The notes under the pieces: generated by a model
Told to the model about the DNA's origin: nothing
The model's input: the letters and a program-made list of their open reading frames with translations, nothing else
Database searches by the model: none
Assembly: GCA_024195265.1 (NCBI GenBank)
Contig: JAJLRJ010000001.1
Location: 54,561,702-54,625,701 of the forward strand
Origin: Dendrophyllia cribrosa
Lineage: Eukaryota > Cnidaria > Anthozoa > Scleractinia > Dendrophylliidae
Direction: 5' to 3'
DNA length: 64,000 nt
Program-made: the position numbers and the translations under genes
In this document: in pieces, positions 60,620 through 64,000 of the stretch
How the letters are laid out: every line of letters starts with the position of its first letter
Numbering within the stretch: the first letter of the stretch is position 1

Positions 60620-63179
60620 TGTTTACTTTAGGATTAGGTCTATCGGGTCCCTTGTTTCATACGACTATCCCTTTTTGAAACATTTCTGTCAGCCAAACGT
60701 TATTTTAAAACCTATCATCATAACAACAGACAAATATTAAAATAAACAAGCCTTGCCATCCAGCAGCTTTTTTCTGGCTACTGACAAATGATTTCACTTT
60801 TTTAATATTCAAGCTACTATAAAATCTCACAGTTATAAATCGAAGGCTACGAAATTATGCTCTTTCCATTTCTGGCATTCTCTGTTATAGCCCATACAGT
60901 CGAACCTCTCGTAAGCGGACACCCTCGAGACCAAGGGTAAGTGCCCGCTTACGCTTAGGTATCCGCGTACGGAAGGTTGAAAAAAACATAGAGCACCAGA
61001 GGGCGTATAATGCACCAGTACATGTCTTTTGAAGCTTTTAAGACCACTTGTACAGTGTAATTGTATTATCCATCACAGGGTTGTTGGGTGTTGCTTTTTA
61101 TATTATACATAAATTGAACACTAATTAAAAAACTACGGTTCAAGATTGAAAGACTTGCCGCTAAATAAATGCACATATCTGTGAAGCTCTCGCATTGCCG
61201 TCACACGAACTGATGTAAGCCATTTAAAAACAGTAACATACTCAATCCGCCATGTTTCGGAGATGAGCAGAACAGAAGAAGTACATATTTTATTTCAATT
61301 TAAGTATATTGCATGTTGTTATTTTCTAAAACGTAAAGTGTCCTAAGGTAAAAAAAAAATCTGAGTGTCTGCTTTCGCGGTTCCTTGATCTTAAGGCCTG
61401 ATCTTAATCGAAATGACTAGTTACCTAAATGTAACTGTACTGTTCAGACTCACACGTAGCTTTTGTTTAGGTCAAGCACAATTAAAACCATTAAAACCGA
61501 ACCTATTTTGTTAGAAATTTTCTTGATATCGTTTACTTGCCACTTGCGGGAGGTTACTTTAGACTCTGTGGACCCCGGATAGGTGTCCGTGTCCGCTTAG
61601 GGGAGGTTACAAATATAGTGTTTGAGAAGATAAATCGCTGGGACTGCGGTTGGTGTCCGCTTACGGGAGGTGTCCGTTAGTGGATGTTCGACTGTAATTT
61701 ATACTTGATTATGCAAACAAATTTAATAAACAAGGGATTCCGATTCTACTTAAATAGTAAGTTTAAAGGTTCATAATTAATTAACCGAATGTAAAAGGCT
61801 GTAAAATACGGTAAAGAATAAACCAATTGAATAAATGACAGTAGCATTATTGGTTGTCGTGTTGTATTAACACGTTCAAAATGGCGGCACGTAAAAATCC
61901 CTGCACAAGGCTTCTGAAATACTCCAAGAATCGTGAAGTCATGTATTCTGTTACTTGACACATTATTTTGATGTCTCTCCAGAGGTCATGCCCATTTTCA
62001 GTGACTGGCAGAAATATTCATTTTCTTGCAATCTGAAACCCCTGTTTCAAGCGGAACATATACATAAATTGATGATCAGTAACAAGGTCTAGAACTACTT
62101 TTATTTGAATACGATGTTTAGAGATTAGAGCTTGTGGGATTTAGTGGTCTGTCTATTGCTTTGCTTAAAGGAAGAAAAGAACAAGGTGACAAGGGCGTAG
62201 CCAGGACTTTGAGGTACGCACAGTCAATTTTTAAACTGGTCCCAAATCTTTCTTTTTTTCGACTTTTTCAGGTACGCACGTGGGTGAGTGCTATAATTTA
62301 AAAGGAACCTCAATTGGCTTATCTTAAATCGTAAATCCGCTCTGTCGAAGGATTATTGAAAAAATGAATATTATGGCCATTAAAAAACTGGGATAACTTA
62401 TTACGATTGTTAGCTGTTTAGAGACAGAAACAATAAACATGACTTTCGATCCAAAGAAATCGAAAATTCAGTTAAACTTTCTGGAAGAAATTGAGGTAAA
62501 TTTTCCATGGTTGTTCTCATTCGTCTACGTTACCCGTTATTTTACCCCCAATGATATTTTTTGAAACATTTCAAGCCGCCCTCTTCGAGGCCTTTACCAG
62601 AAAAATAGACTTATGCGGAGTGAAAGTAAATCACTTGTGTTGTTCGTTATAAAAAATAGATATAACGTTGGACTTATTTAGCCAGACCTCATTACAATAG
62701 CTGTAACTATTTAAAATAAATATCATTAATGCTGATTCAAATCTATAGAATGGATAGTTACATTGACTTCCTCCGGTGGCAGATAGTTTTAAAACAGATA
62801 AATGCATCCAAGCTTTTGGTATGTTCTCTTCGCATGATAATACAAGAATTTTAACTCACACTCTGAGATATTTATCAGTCAGTTAACTGAACAAACGTTT
62901 TTGCAGTTGAGGGAGATAATTTATAGTAAAATCAAAAAGTAAACCAACCAAAAAACTCATACGCATCGATATCGTTTTATTTTTATTTTTATTCACAGTC
63001 ACATTCATCTGCATGTATTAACTAGAGAATTTAAGCTACTTGAGCACGCTAAGCAATTATGTAGCTTTACTTTAAATTTGTAAAGATGGCTTGAGTTAAA
63101 ATTATCATGCTTCTTTTGATTCTTTCCCTCTTTCGTGACTGATTTTCTTTGTCTCCTTCACTTTGTCGTCTTTTCGAAG
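60620..63179. other. Non-coding DNA after the alpha-dioxygenase gene
   Basis: Begins with the 3' untranslated region; an AATAAA hexamer lies near 60738. It contains one MITE (60897-61694). Two short ATG-led stretches (61880 and 62439) are not strong enough to call exons. Nothing else is recognised. Confidence 0.5.
60897..61694. mobile_element. TA-flanked mariner-like MITE
   Basis: A 798-bp element with inverted ends CAGTCGAACCTCTCGTAAGC and CAGTCGAACATCCACTAACG, both followed by GGACACC and flanked by TA. Further 'TGTCCGCTTA' repeats occur inside the right half (61590-61680). Confidence 0.7.
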
Positions 63180-63328
63180 CTACTTTTTGCCGCCCATTGG
63201 AAATCGGCCTCTGCCTGGGCCTCGATGTGGATTAGGGGACGAAGGAGGTGCAGGGCGTGGATTGCCCCCACCCATCGGGAACCGTCCGCGACCACGCTTC
63301 GCAAAGTCTGACGCAGAGGATGGACCAC
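63180..63328 (-). CDS. Last exon of an unrecognised Gly/Arg/Pro-rich protein
   Basis: On the minus strand a strong acceptor (TTCTTCTTTCAG) is followed by 149 nt in one open frame to TAG, entered in phase 1. It encodes GPSSASDFAKRGRGRFPMGG, a proline-rich link, then GPGRGRFPMGGKK and stop. The motif GRGRFPMGG appears twice. Low-complexity RG/GP tails are common in RNA-binding and other proteins, so no function is assigned. Earlier exons would lie at higher coordinates, probably beyond the window. The plus-strand frame over the same DNA is taken to be a shadow. Confidence 0.5.
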
Positions 63329-64000
63329 CTGAAAGAAGAATAAATAGAGGTTGTCACACCATCAGTACAAAGCTTTAAGCTCTGAACTTATTAAAATAGT
63401 TGGATAGCCGTTGCACAGGGAACATCGAGTCAACTCTTCTAGCACCAACATCACGGTTCGTAAAGTTCAGGGAGAGAATTTCCCTTGAACCGGAGATGTT
63501 AGTAGACTGACCTTTCACTGTTTCATGGGTAGAGTGGGTGGGTCAAATAGGTGGTTTTATTGTCTGTAGTTGTTATATTGGGGGGTGGGGATGGATTTGC
63601 AGGATATTTCCCGTGAAAATAACAGGGTTAAGGGATATCGAGAAGCAATATGGGATATTAAAAAAACAAAGAGTAGCGGCATTTCAAGTTAAAATGTATA
63701 AAATCACTGAACTTATCCCCCGAAGTACACTTGCAATAGAGGGAGGCCGAGACTTTGAGATCCAAAGACGACAGTTCAGAAAGAAAAAGAGGGAGACAGC
63801 GTCAAAGTATAAAGAGAAAGATGGAGAGGAACTTGTATAATGCAAGATAATGTGGTTGAAAACAGATGAGGAGGATAGTGCATCGTTAGAAAACGAGAAA
63901 AAGAACGAAAAAACGAAAAAACCAATGGAGGCAAAGAGGACGCCAGAGATGATGTTTATGGCGATGATGACGGTGAGGATAAAAAGGCAGTTCACGGTGA
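63329..64000. other. Window end, no supported feature
   Basis: If the exon at 63180-63328 is real, this is its upstream intron. The purine-rich plus strand (63640-63990) gives open frames of about 100 codons on both strands with low-complexity products (Lys/Arg-rich or Ser/Phe-rich), which are not credible as genes on their own. Confidence 0.4.

Noticed and set aside
62439..62495. Possible first coding exon (MTFDPKKSKIQLNFLEEIE then GTAAAT)
   Set aside because: Nineteen codons with a plausible donor, but no second exon was found in the remaining window.

Overview
The window is animal nuclear DNA, most likely from an anthozoan cnidarian and probably a stony coral. Genes are split by GT-AG introns, coding density is low, and the non-coding DNA is packed with small inverted-repeat transposons, tRNA-derived SINE-like sequences and 3' ends of retroelements. 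A short repeat that I associate with corals (the 'TTTCATTTGAATGGTCACAC' type) occurs in three places. Species identity is inference; no search was run.

Four gene models could be assembled exon by exon with consistent splice phases. (1) PIH1D2-like, minus strand, 3 exons (1422-6029), 329 aa, an HSP90 co-chaperone/dynein-assembly factor. (2) UBXN6 (UBXD1)-like, plus strand, 12 exons (7216-30419), 464 aa, a p97/VCP cofactor, divergent from PIH1D2. (3) An intact six-exon gene of 886 aa (22084-26937) encoding a transposase (of the kind databases call 'Mutator-like transposase domain') fused to a C-terminal DEDDh exonuclease. It lies inside a complete 7.9-kb DNA transposon (22006-29911) with 13-bp terminal inverted repeats and TTAA target duplication, and the whole transposon sits in the last intron of UBXN6. 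(4) An 11-exon fatty-acid alpha-dioxygenase-like heme peroxidase (49767-60619), 706 aa, with a WSC domain inserted near its N-terminus. A fifth, partial model is the last exon of an unknown minus-strand gene (63180-63328).

Layout. 1-6029: PIH1D2 and its introns, which hold two MITEs. 6030-7215: shared upstream region with one MITE. 7216-30419: UBXN6, whose introns carry at least six MITEs, a 2.2-kb fold-back element and, in intron 11, a three-level nest of transposons. 30420-49766: about 19 kb without a recognisable gene. It holds a 3.4-kb palindromic element with 6-bp target duplication and 5'-AG ends (Polinton-like termini), SINE/TIR chimeras, Penelope-like palindromes with hammerhead-like motifs, and AT-rich unique DNA. 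49767-60619: alpha-dioxygenase gene with a non-LTR reverse-transcriptase fragment in intron 6. 60620-64000: one mariner-like MITE, the last exon of the unknown gene, then nothing recognisable.

The most notable result is the TTAA transposon. Its boundaries are proved within the window, because a second copy of the MITE it landed in (42320-42685) preserves the uninterrupted target sequence. Its single gene joins a DDE-type transposase to a nuclease with all five DEDDh residues. The host genes have no evident pathway in common.
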